A stretch of DNA of 64,000 nucleotides from a virus, in the IMG/VR virus record IMGVR_UViG_3300020608_000013, positions 124,001-188,000 of that record. One strand, 5' to 3'. The translations under genes and the position numbers were made by a program. How positions within the stretch are numbered: position 1 is the stretch's first letter; every line of letters starts with the position of its first letter. Of this stretch, positions 27,922-37,233 are shown in pieces. The notes beneath the pieces are model-generated. The model was not told where the DNA came from and did no database searches. It saw only the letters and a program-made list of their open reading frames with translations.

Positions 27922-28773
27922 TCATTCCTCTGTATTAGTTGCGGTAAAACAACCTTCAAGTACGTCACACGTTCGGCGTGTGAATTCATTCACTAACTTT
28001 GCATTTAGGGAACGTTTGTCAGTCTCCTGAAAGTTATAGTGTTTGACAAAGGCCTCATTAAACACCCCGTTTGTAGAAATGAGGTGTTTAGATAACCCAA
28101 TACTATCTAGGTGTCTTAAATTCACTTGGTTCTTCAGGAAATCTTGAGCGACAACCTCCCTATCTAGTTTTGACCACTTCCTTGTTTGTGATACTAGACC
28201 TTCTTTAAGCGTTTCGAGAATTTCATTTCTCTGAAACTCAACCATCTCATATATATCGTTCAGGAAATTAGAGGTATTGTACATATCGTTGCTATCGTAC
28301 TCACCATAGGGCATACCTTTGGTGTCGTACACATAAGACTTACCTTCATGAGAGAAGGTGTTCTTAATGATAAGCATGTAACGACTACCATTAAGTTTAA
28401 ACACAGGGTGTCTGAACCACACATCGTCTCGCAAGTAGAGGCTTAGCGTGGCGCTATGCTCGCCTAATAACTTCTCTCGGATAGAGGTAGTGTCATCACC
28501 GTCATTCATGTCGAGGAGAACAGGTAATAACGTATCGTCGTGCGGGTCTGTCGTCTCTAATTGACCCGAAAACGCTATTTCGTCAACCATGTTAGGCACA
28601 GCGTCTGCGAACGCTAACGTTGTGCGTAATTCCTTGTTATTGACATAGACAAAATTGTTTACGTCACTGCGCTTCTTAATACGATCTAAGAGGGCAGGTA
28701 GTAATCCTTTACCATACCCATACCACTTTACAGGGTCTTTGTTAGTTACGTATATCAGGGGTGATGTGTACAC
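27922..28773 (-). CDS. Hypothetical protein, 283 aa, GTG start
   Basis: Unrecognised. The start is a GTG one base after the stop of the 39-residue gene, with GGAGG positioned 8 nt upstream, so the start is well supported. The protein is mixed alpha/beta with no evident motif. It is cotranscribed with the tiny membrane protein upstream and the 125-residue gene downstream. Confidence 0.7.
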   Translation of the reverse strand: MYTSPLIYVTNKDPVKWYGYGKGLLPALLDRIKKRSDVNNFVYVNNKELRTTLAFADAVPNMVDEIAFSGQLETTDPHDDTLLPVLLDMNDGDDTTSIREKLLGEHSATLSLYLRDDVWFRHPVFKLNGSRYMLIIKNTFSHEGKSYVYDTKGMPYGEYDSNDMYNTSNFLNDIYEMVEFQRNEILETLKEGLVSQTRKWSKLDREVVAQDFLKNQVNLRHLDSIGLSKHLISTNGVFNEAFVKHYNFQETDKRSLNAKLVNEFTRRTCDVLEGCFTATNTEE

Positions 28774-28774
28774 G

Positions 28775-28894
28775 TTAACCTCCCAACATCGCGATTAAAT
28801 TCGGGGCGATTGAATAGACCGCCATTATTAGAAACAAGGTAAGAGGTGTACCCCATAATAGAGCGAGTAGTGTGTTAGTTAGTATGTTATTCAT
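28775..28894 (-). CDS. Tiny single-pass membrane protein, 39 aa
   Basis: ATG 28894 with GGAG upstream, ending at TAA 28775 inside the ribosome-binding region of the next gene. Residues 8-36 are hydrophobic (LLALLWGTPLTLFLIMAVYS), a single transmembrane helix. It is the first gene after a TATATTATA promoter element, so it may be made early. Role unknown; small early membrane proteins of phages can alter host membrane functions. Confidence 0.6.
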   Translation of the reverse strand: MNNILTNTLLALLWGTPLTLFLIMAVYSIAPNLIAMLGG

Positions 28895-28939
28895 AATTTT
28901 CTCCAGTTGTTTGAGGGTTTAAGTCATTTAACTCATTAC

Positions 28940-28948
28940 TATAATATA
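28940..28948 (-). promoter_or_regulatory. TATATTATA early-type promoter element
   Basis: The minus strand reads ACCGTATATTATAG about 46 nt before the tiny membrane protein gene. A second TATATTATA on the plus strand at about 28962 faces away from any gene. Confidence 0.6.
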
Positions 28949-29010
28949 CGGTTGTTACATTTTATATTATAGTCAAAATAATACTAGATCGGTGTAAAAA
29001 AATACAAACA

Positions 29011-29050
29011 ATAGTTCTGTATACGGGTCAATACCCGTATACAGAACTAT
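29011..29050 (-). terminator. Very long terminator hairpin after the fibre operon
   Basis: A perfect 18-bp stem with a 4-nt loop, followed on the minus strand by T7 after an 8-nt spacer. It ends the operon of tail-fibre-type genes (33196 to 29131). The remaining gap 28895-29130 otherwise holds only the promoter element. Confidence 0.75.
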
Positions 29051-29130
29051 TTACTTTACAAGATTTGGCTAGATTACTATCAGTATAGATTAAGTTTCAG
29101 ATAATAGAGTTTAGCCTACTAAAAATTTAC

Positions 29131-29904
29131 CTAGAATTTACTTACAAGTTGTAAAAATTGCTTATTGTTTAACGTATCTCCTTTATCAGTTTCAAGGGCA
29201 TCGTCAGCATTTTGTATTTTCTGCAACCAGTCGTCGTCAAACTTAATTGACTTGTAACGCACTGTACCGCGTCGCTTTATGCCAATCCATGCCGCTGAAT
29301 ATAATTTTAAAAGTTTAGCATTTTTATCCAGCACTTTACTAGACCAAATATCAGGTGTCTCGTCGCCCTTTAAACGAAGTTCGATGATAAACCGCTCATC
29401 TTCGCCCAACCCACCAATGCCCAACGACCGTATTTTTAACGCATCGTTTAGTTGAGACTCGTATGTGTCGATCTCTTTCTGGTTAGCGCGTTTTGTGAGT
29501 CGCGATAACGCTAAATCAAAATCTTGCTCAAGCTTATCTAAACGCGCCAAAACAATACGTTCAAATGCTTCCTCAGATGCTTTCACTACACCGTTTTCTA
29601 AATAAAAACCTTTGCCCAAATACTCGAATAAAGGGTAATTAACTAGTATCGCATTACTTGAATAACCTTTAGTGACAAATTCACCGTTCTTAGAATCAAA
29701 AACAGCATAATCAGCTTTTGTTTTTGCTGCTAACGTGTAGGTTAGGCTTTTAATATCAAGCGTGCCGTTTTCAACCGTTAAATATTGGTTTTTGGTTATT
29801 TTAGGTGAAATAACTGTTAGTGCTGGTTGTTCGGATGGGTCGATACCTGTTTTGATTAAATTAGCGTATGTTTTTACTTTATTGTCATGTAAATATAAAT
29901 GCAT
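29131..29904 (-). CDS. Hypothetical protein, 257 aa, probable fibre-associated or assembly protein
   Basis: Unrecognised. Beta-rich N-terminal half with a helical segment at about residues 120-170. It directly follows the 506-residue fibre-like gene (3 nt apart, GGAG upstream), the place where phages often encode fibre chaperones or distal components. The role is an inference from position. Confidence 0.6.
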   Translation of the reverse strand: MHLYLHDNKVKTYANLIKTGIDPSEQPALTVISPKITKNQYLTVENGTLDIKSLTYTLAAKTKADYAVFDSKNGEFVTKGYSSNAILVNYPLFEYLGKGFYLENGVVKASEEAFERIVLARLDKLEQDFDLALSRLTKRANQKEIDTYESQLNDALKIRSLGIGGLGEDERFIIELRLKGDETPDIWSSKVLDKNAKLLKLYSAAWIGIKRRGTVRYKSIKFDDDWLQKIQNADDALETDKGDTLNNKQFLQLVSKF

Positions 29905-29907
29905 TTC

Positions 29908-31428
29908 TTACCACTCCATTGTTAAGCTACCACCATTACTGGCGAGGTCAACAAAAACTATATGGTTAGTACCATCGGTTTTTGGTGTTAGGCTTAATAC
30001 AACTTCTTCAGTTGTAGGTAGTGTGGCTACACCATAAGCCGCACCTTGAAATGTATGGGATACTGCGCCCGATACTATTGTCGGTTGACCAGGCTGCGGA
30101 TTTATACCAGGTACTATAATTTGAGCAGGATTTTCAACCCCGTATACCATCGTGTATTGACCGAATCCCCAGCTTACACCAACCAAACTTCCTGCGCCGA
30201 CAGAACCTGTGCGTGTTTGTACTCCCGCATGTGTGGTCGCTGTTATTGAGTAATTTATAGTATTCCCACTAATTGATGTTACAGATGCAGAACCTGATAA
30301 GTTACCCCCATCGCCAGGTTTATTAATAGTTAAACTATAAGTGGGTTCGCCATATACGGGTGCCACGCTAGCGACGCCGCCGCCTCCGCGACCGCGCAAA
30401 ATAATGCTATCGACCAAACCATTAATTGCATAATCGGCGCTAGTAAATGCAGTTACACTACCGCTCGGATTACCACCCATCGTTGTATTATATGTTTCAA
30501 TTAGCGACTCTAAGCTACTTTCTACTGCATAGATACTAATTTCAACATTTTCACCCTCAACATGATCGCCAACATCAAAAACCAAATCATCATTATTCGG
30601 ATTTTGCATCACGCTAATACCATGATTACTACCATCAAACTTAACGTCTATAGTCGAGTTAGTGGGCTTGTTATTCACAGTCAATGTGAATGTGCTTCCG
30701 ATGTATAAATTCGCAGGTACATCACCAGTGATTGTTGTATTACTAACGTCAGGCGGCGATGCTTCAATTATCGTAGTCGAGGCATAAACGCGTGCGAAAA
30801 CATTACCCACCGCGTCTTCTAAAACAGCGTACACCTGAAAATTTTCGCCGCTAGTTAGCCCGTTGGGCAGCGTGAAAGTTAAATTTCCTGTAATACCTCG
30901 CGAAACAGTTATTGAAAATTCGCCAATTTCATCACCGTTAGCACGATATAGTTTAGCTTTGGAAATTAGTATACCGGTTAACACTGTAGAATTGGTAGTA
31001 ATAGTAACTTCAATCACCTGCCCAGATAAAGCGTTTGGCGGCATTGATATTACTGTGTTTGTTTTAATAGCACTTCCAGATGGAAAATCATAAGTATCTG
31101 CCCAATTAGCGATAGCAGTATTGAAGGAAGTAGTAAACTCGCTTTCAGTCATGCCACCTGTTGGGAAGTCGTACGTGCTCGCCCAGTTTGTAATAGCGGT
31201 GTTGAACGAAGACATGAACTCCGTTTCCGTCATACCGCCAGATGGGAAATCATAGTTGTTCGCCCAATCCGCAATCGAATTTGTAAAATAAGTAACAATT
31301 TGTGATTGGGTTAACAATACACCGTTGTTACCGTTGTCGTCGGTAACAAGTACTTGACCTTGAGCGGTATCTACTGTTAAGTCAATGTTTTCTTCAGGGT
31401 TTTCCTGTAGGTAGGAATAAATTCCCAT
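29908..31428 (-). CDS. Tail-fibre or adhesin-like protein, 506 aa, with 27-residue repeats
   Basis: Residues 51-119 contain almost three copies of a 27-residue unit (NWA.TYDFPSGGMTE.EF...FNTAI). The middle is Thr/Val-rich beta sequence resembling Ig-like domains (residues about 125-310). The C-terminal third is Gly/Ser/Pro-rich, including a GRGGGG stretch, as in receptor-binding tips. GGGGAG precedes ATG 31428. Lies in a four-gene fibre-type operon; likely a virion surface protein. Confidence 0.7.
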   Translation of the reverse strand: MGIYSYLQENPEENIDLTVDTAQGQVLVTDDNGNNGVLLTQSQIVTYFTNSIADWANNYDFPSGGMTETEFMSSFNTAITNWASTYDFPTGGMTESEFTTSFNTAIANWADTYDFPSGSAIKTNTVISMPPNALSGQVIEVTITTNSTVLTGILISKAKLYRANGDEIGEFSITVSRGITGNLTFTLPNGLTSGENFQVYAVLEDAVGNVFARVYASTTIIEASPPDVSNTTITGDVPANLYIGSTFTLTVNNKPTNSTIDVKFDGSNHGISVMQNPNNDDLVFDVGDHVEGENVEISIYAVESSLESLIETYNTTMGGNPSGSVTAFTSADYAINGLVDSIILRGRGGGGVASVAPVYGEPTYSLTINKPGDGGNLSGSASVTSISGNTINYSITATTHAGVQTRTGSVGAGSLVGVSWGFGQYTMVYGVENPAQIIVPGINPQPGQPTIVSGAVSHTFQGAAYGVATLPTTEEVVLSLTPKTDGTNHIVFVDLASNGGSLTMEW

Positions 31429-31456
31429 ATAAATACTCCCCTATAATTGAAGATTG

Positions 31457-31789
31457 TTAAGCGGCAGATTTAGAGAAACCACGCGCATTTACTTCAATGT
31501 GATCGGTATCTCCACTGATTGTGATATAACTACCTGGTTTCAAGACCCAGCAAGTACGTTCTTCGACCTGTTTAGGCTCAAATTCAAAATTATTGAAAAT
31601 GTGGGTAGTAGCGCCATCGCTATTAAGCAACTTAACGGTTACTTTACCTGTATTTGTCTCGCTAAGATTAGTCACATATAAATGAACAGATGCTGAAACT
31701 TCTGTACTTGGTAGGGCTGGGAATAAAGTAACAGCGGTGTTATTACCTACTGTAGTTTTAACTTCATTAATAGGTGTTGTGTTCACCAT
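31457..31789 (-). CDS. Hypothetical small virion-type protein, 110 aa
   Basis: Unrecognised, entirely beta-strand-like with Thr/Val/Asn-rich composition, consistent with a small decoration or connector protein. GAGGA precedes ATG 31789. It sits between two fibre-type genes with short gaps. Confidence 0.6.
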   Translation of the reverse strand: MVNTTPINEVKTTVGNNTAVTLFPALPSTEVSASVHLYVTNLSETNTGKVTVKLLNSDGATTHIFNNFEFEPKQVEERTCWVLKPGSYITISGDTDHIEVNARGFSKSAA

Positions 31790-31801
31790 TTGGGTAGTCC
31801 T

Positions 31802-33196
31802 CTAGTTATTAAAAAAGGGTGTGTTATTTATCAAACTATGTAGTTCGTAAACAGCTTTCTCAAGTTTGATTATTTTTTCATCTTTTTCTTCAATCGTTGT
31901 CTTTAACGCTACTACGCCATCTTTAAGCACTTTGAGGTCTTCTGACATTTTAGTATTTTTTACTACTTGTTCCTCAAGTGCGCGATTAACTAGCGTATTC
32001 ACTTCACTCTGTGTTTCAAAAGCTTCGTCAACTTTAGTATTTGTAGTCAGTTGGTCGTTGAGTGTAGACCGTATGCTATCAATACTATCTGTGTTCCTTT
32101 TAATTGATGTATTGTGGCCGTTTAGAGTTGATTGTATGGTTAATATACCACTTTCAATATCCTTAAGATTGTTTGCAACCACTACGTTCTCGACAGCTTG
32201 TTCCTGAAGTATTTTATCTACATTACCATTCCACTCTGTTTGTGTTGATTGTAATGTCTTAAGGTGTTGGTCAATGTTCTCGATGTCAGTAGTTATCGTA
32301 GCATCGAATGTTTTTTGATCTCTAAATGTGTCTTTTACTTCAGTATTAAAATTATTTTGTGTTAACAAAGCTTTCTCAATTAATGTCAATTGAGTATCGT
32401 TACTATCCACACGCAGGCTAAGGGCGTTATGTATCGCCATTGTGGGTAAGTCGTCAATAGCTTTTATTTTAATTTTGATGGGGTCGAGTGCAGATTTCAG
32501 ACTATATGGTGTAATTAATGTGTTGGTACTAAGACCTTCTTTCGTTTCTATCCTAGTAGCGAGGGCGCAATTTTCAACCTTTTCAAGCCCTAATTGTTGT
32601 TTAGTCACATTGTGCGGATTATCATCCATAGTAGTATGCGCGAGAAAAGTCTGGTAGCACTGTTTTGTTTCTGAAATAGCTGTTGCGACTCGACCAACCG
32701 CTTCAATTAATTCTGCATGACCGTTTACACGATTAAAATCTTGATCGTGAGGTTCAGGTGGGAAAATGTTCCACCGATCGGCCAGTTGGTCCCATGAAAC
32801 TGTTCGTGGGTTATAGGCACGATCAGCCAACAACTTATACACTTCAACATAATCTACTTTATTACCTACCCCAAGCGTCTGATATGTGACAGCGATAGTA
32901 CCTGCTAGTAGGGGGTTTAAAAAATGTATTCCTCCATATATCGGATATGTTCTAACGGTATTTGTTGCAGCAATGTAAGGTATTGTGAAACTATAGTCTT
33001 TACCTTCAACCAATTTTACATAATCACCATCATCGTTATAATGGAGTATAGTGAAGTTGTCGGTTATAAAAAAAGGCGATTGCTTTAAAATAACGTATTG
33101 GTAGGTTAAATCATTATTAGGTGTTAGCGTATGAAGTTCACTCTCTACCAAATTATCAACACTTTTACCCGTTTGATCTACCTTGTAAGTCTGCAT
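31802..33196 (-). CDS. Tail-fibre-type structural protein, 464 aa, with coiled coil
   Basis: The motif NPHNVTKQQLGLEKVENC (about residues 193-210) is typical of phage tail-fibre proteins. The N-terminal 190 residues are beta-rich, likely the virion-attachment part. Residues 260-455 are heptad-rich helical sequence, a long coiled coil. AGAGG precedes ATG 33196. It is the first gene of the fibre operon. Confidence 0.75.
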   Translation of the reverse strand: MQTYKVDQTGKSVDNLVESELHTLTPNNDLTYQYVILKQSPFFITDNFTILHYNDDGDYVKLVEGKDYSFTIPYIAATNTVRTYPIYGGIHFLNPLLAGTIAVTYQTLGVGNKVDYVEVYKLLADRAYNPRTVSWDQLADRWNIFPPEPHDQDFNRVNGHAELIEAVGRVATAISETKQCYQTFLAHTTMDDNPHNVTKQQLGLEKVENCALATRIETKEGLSTNTLITPYSLKSALDPIKIKIKAIDDLPTMAIHNALSLRVDSNDTQLTLIEKALLTQNNFNTEVKDTFRDQKTFDATITTDIENIDQHLKTLQSTQTEWNGNVDKILQEQAVENVVVANNLKDIESGILTIQSTLNGHNTSIKRNTDSIDSIRSTLNDQLTTNTKVDEAFETQSEVNTLVNRALEEQVVKNTKMSEDLKVLKDGVVALKTTIEEKDEKIIKLEKAVYELHSLINNTPFFNN

Positions 33197-33255
33197 AATT
33201 AGACCTCTTTAAATTATCTAGAAATTTAGTCAACCTATTACAAACGAGGAAAGTG

Positions 33256-34464
33256 ATGTTAATTTATATAGCTTATCATTATAAATGTCGTAAAAAAGGG
33301 CGTTATACACGTACCGAAGCAAATGACAGCCTGTCTGATATATTCAAAAACCCTTATGTGAAAGCAGAGGTGAGTGAAGATGGTGTTGTTAAATATTTAG
33401 ATTTAGAACCTTATCGCGCACAATATGATCAATCACCCATAACAATAAGTGAATTCATAAACGCTTTAACAGATTACGAGCGTTTCTTATCTTTAAAACT
33501 CTACACACAGATCGATCGTGTGGAATATGAGGAATTATATTCTTGTGGGTATACGGTCTTCCTGGGTAAAGAAGGTGAATACGTCCCTGAAGGCTATCCG
33601 CTAACAGCGATGGACGATCTCATTATTAAACGCCCTAATAGTAGTTTTGATAAGCAAGCTTTCTTTGAAGCTTGTGTCGTTACAGTCAATGGGTTCCTCT
33701 ACCCTATAAAATATACTAATGACGAACTCTATGTGAGTAAGGCAGGTCGATCGCGACATATTACCCCAGTGACAAAACAGAACACTATCGGTATTATAAA
33801 CTTTCAAAACATAGGGGTAATCCGAACAATTCCTTTAGAAGATGTAACAGTCAACCCCTACATTGATAACATCGATCTGTTCAAAGGGTTGGTCATTAAC
33901 TATCCACGTAAAGAGGGTAAAAGTTATTTAGTGTCTATTGGTGGTTATCTACACCACTTTCCTACAGACTATCTACTACTTAATGATAAACTAACTATAT
34001 TTTTAGATAAAACGCCTTATATGGAGAGATTGTTAGATACTATACGTATGTTAGACGTTAGTCAATTAGAACTCCCTAAAAGCGATGACGCTACATTAGA
34101 TAAATCTTTCGTTACGTCAGATAGTTTCATCCGAAGGTATTTAAATATGCCTCAAAGTTTCATTATTGAGATCGATACACCGTTCATTGAGACTGAAGTA
34201 CAGTCTATTAAAAACGGAAGAATCCCAAATCGATTTCGTTGGTATGATGAACCGAGAGACCTACTAATAACAAATTACGGTAATGTTAGTAATTACGATA
34301 AAACGTATTACGGCGATTGGTTAGTAAAAGTTCTAGACCCTTTATCGTACCGCTATCGTCATAATGAGAGAATGCCTGAAAGATACGGTAATAGCGCTAG
34401 AATACCTGGCGTATACACACCATCAACCTTCTCTCATTTCCTTTCCATTTTAAAATATAGTTGA
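33256..34464 (+). CDS. Hypothetical protein, 402 aa (possibly virion)
   Basis: Unrecognised. GAGGA lies upstream; ATG 33256 is preferred to the adjacent GTG 33253. Tyrosine-rich (YRYRHNERMPERYGNSARIPG at the C-terminal side), mixed alpha/beta. Divergent from the fibre operon and 7 nt upstream of the dihydrofolate reductase gene, with which it must be cotranscribed. Confidence 0.68.
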   Translation: MLIYIAYHYKCRKKGRYTRTEANDSLSDIFKNPYVKAEVSEDGVVKYLDLEPYRAQYDQSPITISEFINALTDYERFLSLKLYTQIDRVEYEELYSCGYTVFLGKEGEYVPEGYPLTAMDDLIIKRPNSSFDKQAFFEACVVTVNGFLYPIKYTNDELYVSKAGRSRHITPVTKQNTIGIINFQNIGVIRTIPLEDVTVNPYIDNIDLFKGLVINYPRKEGKSYLVSIGGYLHHFPTDYLLLNDKLTIFLDKTPYMERLLDTIRMLDVSQLELPKSDDATLDKSFVTSDSFIRRYLNMPQSFIIEIDTPFIETEVQSIKNGRIPNRFRWYDEPRDLLITNYGNVSNYDKTYYGDWLVKVLDPLSYRYRHNERMPERYGNSARIPGVYTPSTFSHFLSILKYS

Positions 34465-34471
34465 TAATAAA

Positions 34472-34918
34472 ATGATCGAAATGATTGTCGCCCATACCCC
34501 CAACCGAGTAATAGGTTCTAACGGACACCTCCCTTGGAAAAATAAAAACGATATGGTTTGGTTTAAAAAGCATACCGTTGGTAAAGCTATCGTAATGGGT
34601 CGTAATACATATGACTCGATAGGTAGACCTTTACCAAAACGACGTAATATTGTTGTTTCTCGTACTTTAGAGATAGGGAGAATAAACAATATTATGGTTG
34701 CTAGAACACCACCTTTGGAAGGTAATTACATGGTCATTGGCGGTGCTGCGATATATGAGCACTATTTACCCTATGCAGATATACTTTATCGCACAATACT
34801 CCATAAAGAGTATGGAGGTGACACTTACTTCCCAGTAATCGATGAAAAGTTGTTCAAAATCGTTTTTGCGTCTACTGATAGTGACGCAACTTACCAAATA
34901 CTTGAGAGAAAAAAATAA
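34472..34918 (+). CDS. folA: Dihydrofolate reductase
   Basis: Reduces dihydrofolate to tetrahydrofolate with NADPH, supporting thymidylate synthesis during phage replication. Diagnostic segments are all present: NRVIGSNGHLPW near the N-terminus, catalytic D27, MGRNTYDSIGRPLPKRRNIV in the cofactor region, and VIGGAAIYEHYLP. The 148-residue length is slightly below the usual 159. It follows the 402-residue gene after 7 nt and ends at a perfect palindromic terminator. No thymidylate synthase is seen in the window. Confidence 0.95.
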   Translation: MIEMIVAHTPNRVIGSNGHLPWKNKNDMVWFKKHTVGKAIVMGRNTYDSIGRPLPKRRNIVVSRTLEIGRINNIMVARTPPLEGNYMVIGGAAIYEHYLPYADILYRTILHKEYGGDTYFPVIDEKLFKIVFASTDSDATYQILERKK

Positions 34919-34932
34919 ACGACAAAGGTTAT

Positions 34933-34966
34933 ACACGTTACTATAGCTTAAGCTATAGTAACGTGT
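34933..34966. terminator. Perfect 34-nt palindrome between convergent genes
   Basis: A 17-bp inverted repeat without any loop (centre ctt/aag) lies between the folA gene and the convergent 55-residue gene. Probably a bidirectional terminator; no T-run follows. Confidence 0.6.
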
Positions 34967-34972
34967 AACGCC

Positions 34973-35140
34973 TTATTCTGTGATACACTCTAGGGCACAC
35001 AAGAAGATCGGGTCATACCCATGTTGATTTTCGCAAAGTACGGGTTTGTCTTCATCTTTATACTTATCTTCTAAGTAATCAATAAAAGATTTACGACCTT
35101 CATTCGTGTCGTCAGAGGTATCACGGCGATGTACCGTCAT
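34973..35140 (-). CDS. Very small protein, 55 aa
   Basis: ATG 35140 to TAA 34973, overlapping the 3' end of the 364-residue gene by 20 nt, so coupled translation is likely. Contains two cysteines in the C-terminal quarter and charged residues throughout. Unrecognised; supported by position up to the palindrome. Confidence 0.55.
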   Translation of the reverse strand: MTVHRRDTSDDTNEGRKSFIDYLEDKYKDEDKPVLCENQHGYDPIFLCALECITE

Positions 35141-36215
35141 CGTTAGTTACCTCATTCTTGCGAGCATAGCGAAGGATCGCGTTTTCGATTTCGCTAAGTT
35201 GTCCTAAATCAATAGATGAAGGGTGTTGTCGAAGGTAGTGTGTGTATGCCTCCTCTACGGTATCGTATTGAGGACACACTTGTTTCACTGCATAGGTGAG
35301 TAGTCTTGTGTCCGTATAATCACTAAAGCTCGACCAAGCCGTCTTAAACGAACACCCTCTTTTTGCTAAAAGGGCGAGTACTCTCATTAGAGCCATTGTA
35401 CCGCTATCAATGTTTACGGGTATGAAAGTTCTATCCATTGTCTGTGCTGCGAAAAGAACATACTCATACCAACCTGGAACATTTCCAGGGTAGTTTTTAA
35501 TAGCGATCTTTTTTAGCACATGTGTTAAGTCGTCACCTAACTCTAGTAAAACATCTGCAATACTTTGGTCAGTCTCTTCACAAATTAGGGGGTAGAGGGG
35601 TAGTACTGCCTCATAACCTCCTTTTAAAGCCACTAAATTATTATGCTTTAGTAATAGTCGCGCCAAAGGGATTGCGTCGCTAAAGTGGTAAGTGATGTCA
35701 TTAGCGAGGTCTTCGTATTTTTTTCGACGTTCAAAACCAACATCGTTAAGTCTCAAAGCCTTTTTACCCAACGCTATGTAAGTCTTTTCTAATAACGACC
35801 ACTCCAAGCCATTGTTGATGTATACATGGTCTTTAAAGATATTATCATAACAGGTTGGGCTTGAGTCCCGTTCCCGCATTGTTTCACGGATAGTCTTGAC
35901 CACAAAGCTATTATTATGGAATAGCGCTCTGTTTAGCCTAAGCGCTTGAGGTGTATCGACATTTAGTTTAGCTAAAATGTTAATACTAACCGTTTCAGCG
36001 ACTGTTGCGCTATTTTCTGAACTTATTCCCAGCGTGGCATGATAGGCGTAGAACATACACTCTAAAGGTGTTATATCTCGATTATTCGTTTTAGCTCTTG
36101 CAAGTTTTTTATTCGCTTCACGAACCATATTATCCATGTCCTTGGGTTCTACAGAAGAAACTAGTCCAAGGTCTTTTACAAAAACTTTAATTTCGTTTGG
36201 GGTAATTGTATCCAT
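35121..36215 (-). CDS. Hypothetical protein, 364 aa
   Basis: Unrecognised all-helical protein. It begins ITPNEIKVF, a short LTPxE-type segment that recurs across many proteins of this region. AAGGT precedes ATG 36215. It is the left end of the large minus-strand accessory block. Confidence 0.7.
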   Translation of the reverse strand: MDTITPNEIKVFVKDLGLVSSVEPKDMDNMVREANKKLARAKTNNRDITPLECMFYAYHATLGISSENSATVAETVSINILAKLNVDTPQALRLNRALFHNNSFVVKTIRETMRERDSSPTCYDNIFKDHVYINNGLEWSLLEKTYIALGKKALRLNDVGFERRKKYEDLANDITYHFSDAIPLARLLLKHNNLVALKGGYEAVLPLYPLICEETDQSIADVLLELGDDLTHVLKKIAIKNYPGNVPGWYEYVLFAAQTMDRTFIPVNIDSGTMALMRVLALLAKRGCSFKTAWSSFSDYTDTRLLTYAVKQVCPQYDTVEEAYTHYLRQHPSSIDLGQLSEIENAILRYARKNEVTNDDGTSP

Positions 36216-36268
36216 TTTCTTTTACCTTGTGTTGAAGGGCCTGATGTATTAACAGACCCTTGTTAAAT

Positions 36269-36907
36269 TTAAAGAGTGTTAAGATAACTGTGTTGGTGGA
36301 TGTCTACTTTACTGTAGACTTCCTTAAAAGTTTTTGCAGTACCCACATCACCCTTTGACTCGACATCATCAAGTATGTCAAGCGCAAGTTGTGACAATTC
36401 TATAGTAATTGCCTGAGTGAACACACCGTTACTTTCTAAGTAACGTATCGCGTTGCGGTATCCCATACCGTCATCCACCAAGTTTAGAACTTTAGTAATG
36501 AGTTCTCTCGATGCAACGTCTGGCCCTTCTTCGATCATGGCTTTCGCATAAGGAGTCTGATGGTTCCTTAATTTAAAGCGATAAAGCCATTTGTCAATGG
36601 CTGTAAATGCCTTAGCATCAACCACTCTCAAAGAGGGTCTAACAGCGAAAAATTCTGTTAACCTCTCTAACATTTTTTCAGTGGAGTAGAAACTTAACAA
36701 CCACGAAGGACTAAGTTTTACACTTAGACGTTTAGCCATAAATGTAAAAAGGGGTGCGTTATTCTCACCTTTACAGTGACGCACCGTTGCTAGATGTTTA
36801 TGCCGATGATAGCATAAATAGAGTGTGTAGAAATCAGCAATCTCTCTCGGGTTGAGGTTCTTCACCTTACTAATTACTTCTGACGGGTTTCTCGCATCAA
36901 ATGACAT
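36269..36907 (-). CDS. Hypothetical protein, 212 aa
   Basis: Unrecognised, helical and basic in the middle. Its ATG overlaps the stop of the upstream gene (TAATG) with GGGGG as ribosome-binding site, so it is coupled to the 108-residue gene. Confidence 0.7.
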   Translation of the reverse strand: MSFDARNPSEVISKVKNLNPREIADFYTLYLCYHRHKHLATVRHCKGENNAPLFTFMAKRLSVKLSPSWLLSFYSTEKMLERLTEFFAVRPSLRVVDAKAFTAIDKWLYRFKLRNHQTPYAKAMIEEGPDVASRELITKVLNLVDDGMGYRNAIRYLESNGVFTQAITIELSQLALDILDDVESKGDVGTAKTFKEVYSKVDIHQHSYLNTL

Positions 36908-37233
36908 TATTCACCCCCCAAGATTCTTGAATCGAGTCTAATCTGTGTTAAGATTAGGTTCACAAATTCTACTAGGACAGTAGGGTCTTTTTCACTAAAG
37001 TTTTTCAAGAAAGCTATAGTGTTAATATAACCTGCTATGTTAGACTTCATCATCCAGACATGGGTTTTTAAACAGGGTGATAAATCCTTATCACTAGTTA
37101 CGCTCATAATCTTATTCTCTATTTTCATTAAATAAGGTGTTATTTCTTCGTTAATGAATTCGAGAAAAGCCTTATGAGAGTATTTATCTTCCCGTGTATA
37201 TTTTTGATTTTTAGTAATTAATTTTAAAATCAT
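36907..37233 (-). CDS. Hypothetical protein, 108 aa
   Basis: Unrecognised helical protein. Its ATG 37233 overlaps the stop of the upstream gene (ATGA), with GGGAG upstream. Part of a chain of overlapping small genes from 37581 to 36269. Confidence 0.68.
   Translation of the reverse strand: MILKLITKNQKYTREDKYSHKAFLEFINEEITPYLMKIENKIMSVTSDKDLSPCLKTHVWMMKSNIAGYINTIAFLKNFSEKDPTVLVEFVNLILTQIRLDSRILGGE

Noticed and set aside
28955-28970. Plus-strand TATATTATA at about 28962
   Set aside because: No gene follows on that strand for about 4 kb; probably a by-product of the AT-rich symmetric sequence around the minus-strand promoter.
36225-36262. Hairpin between the 364- and 212-residue genes
   Set aside because: The stem needs G-T pairs and is short; not distinguishable from chance.
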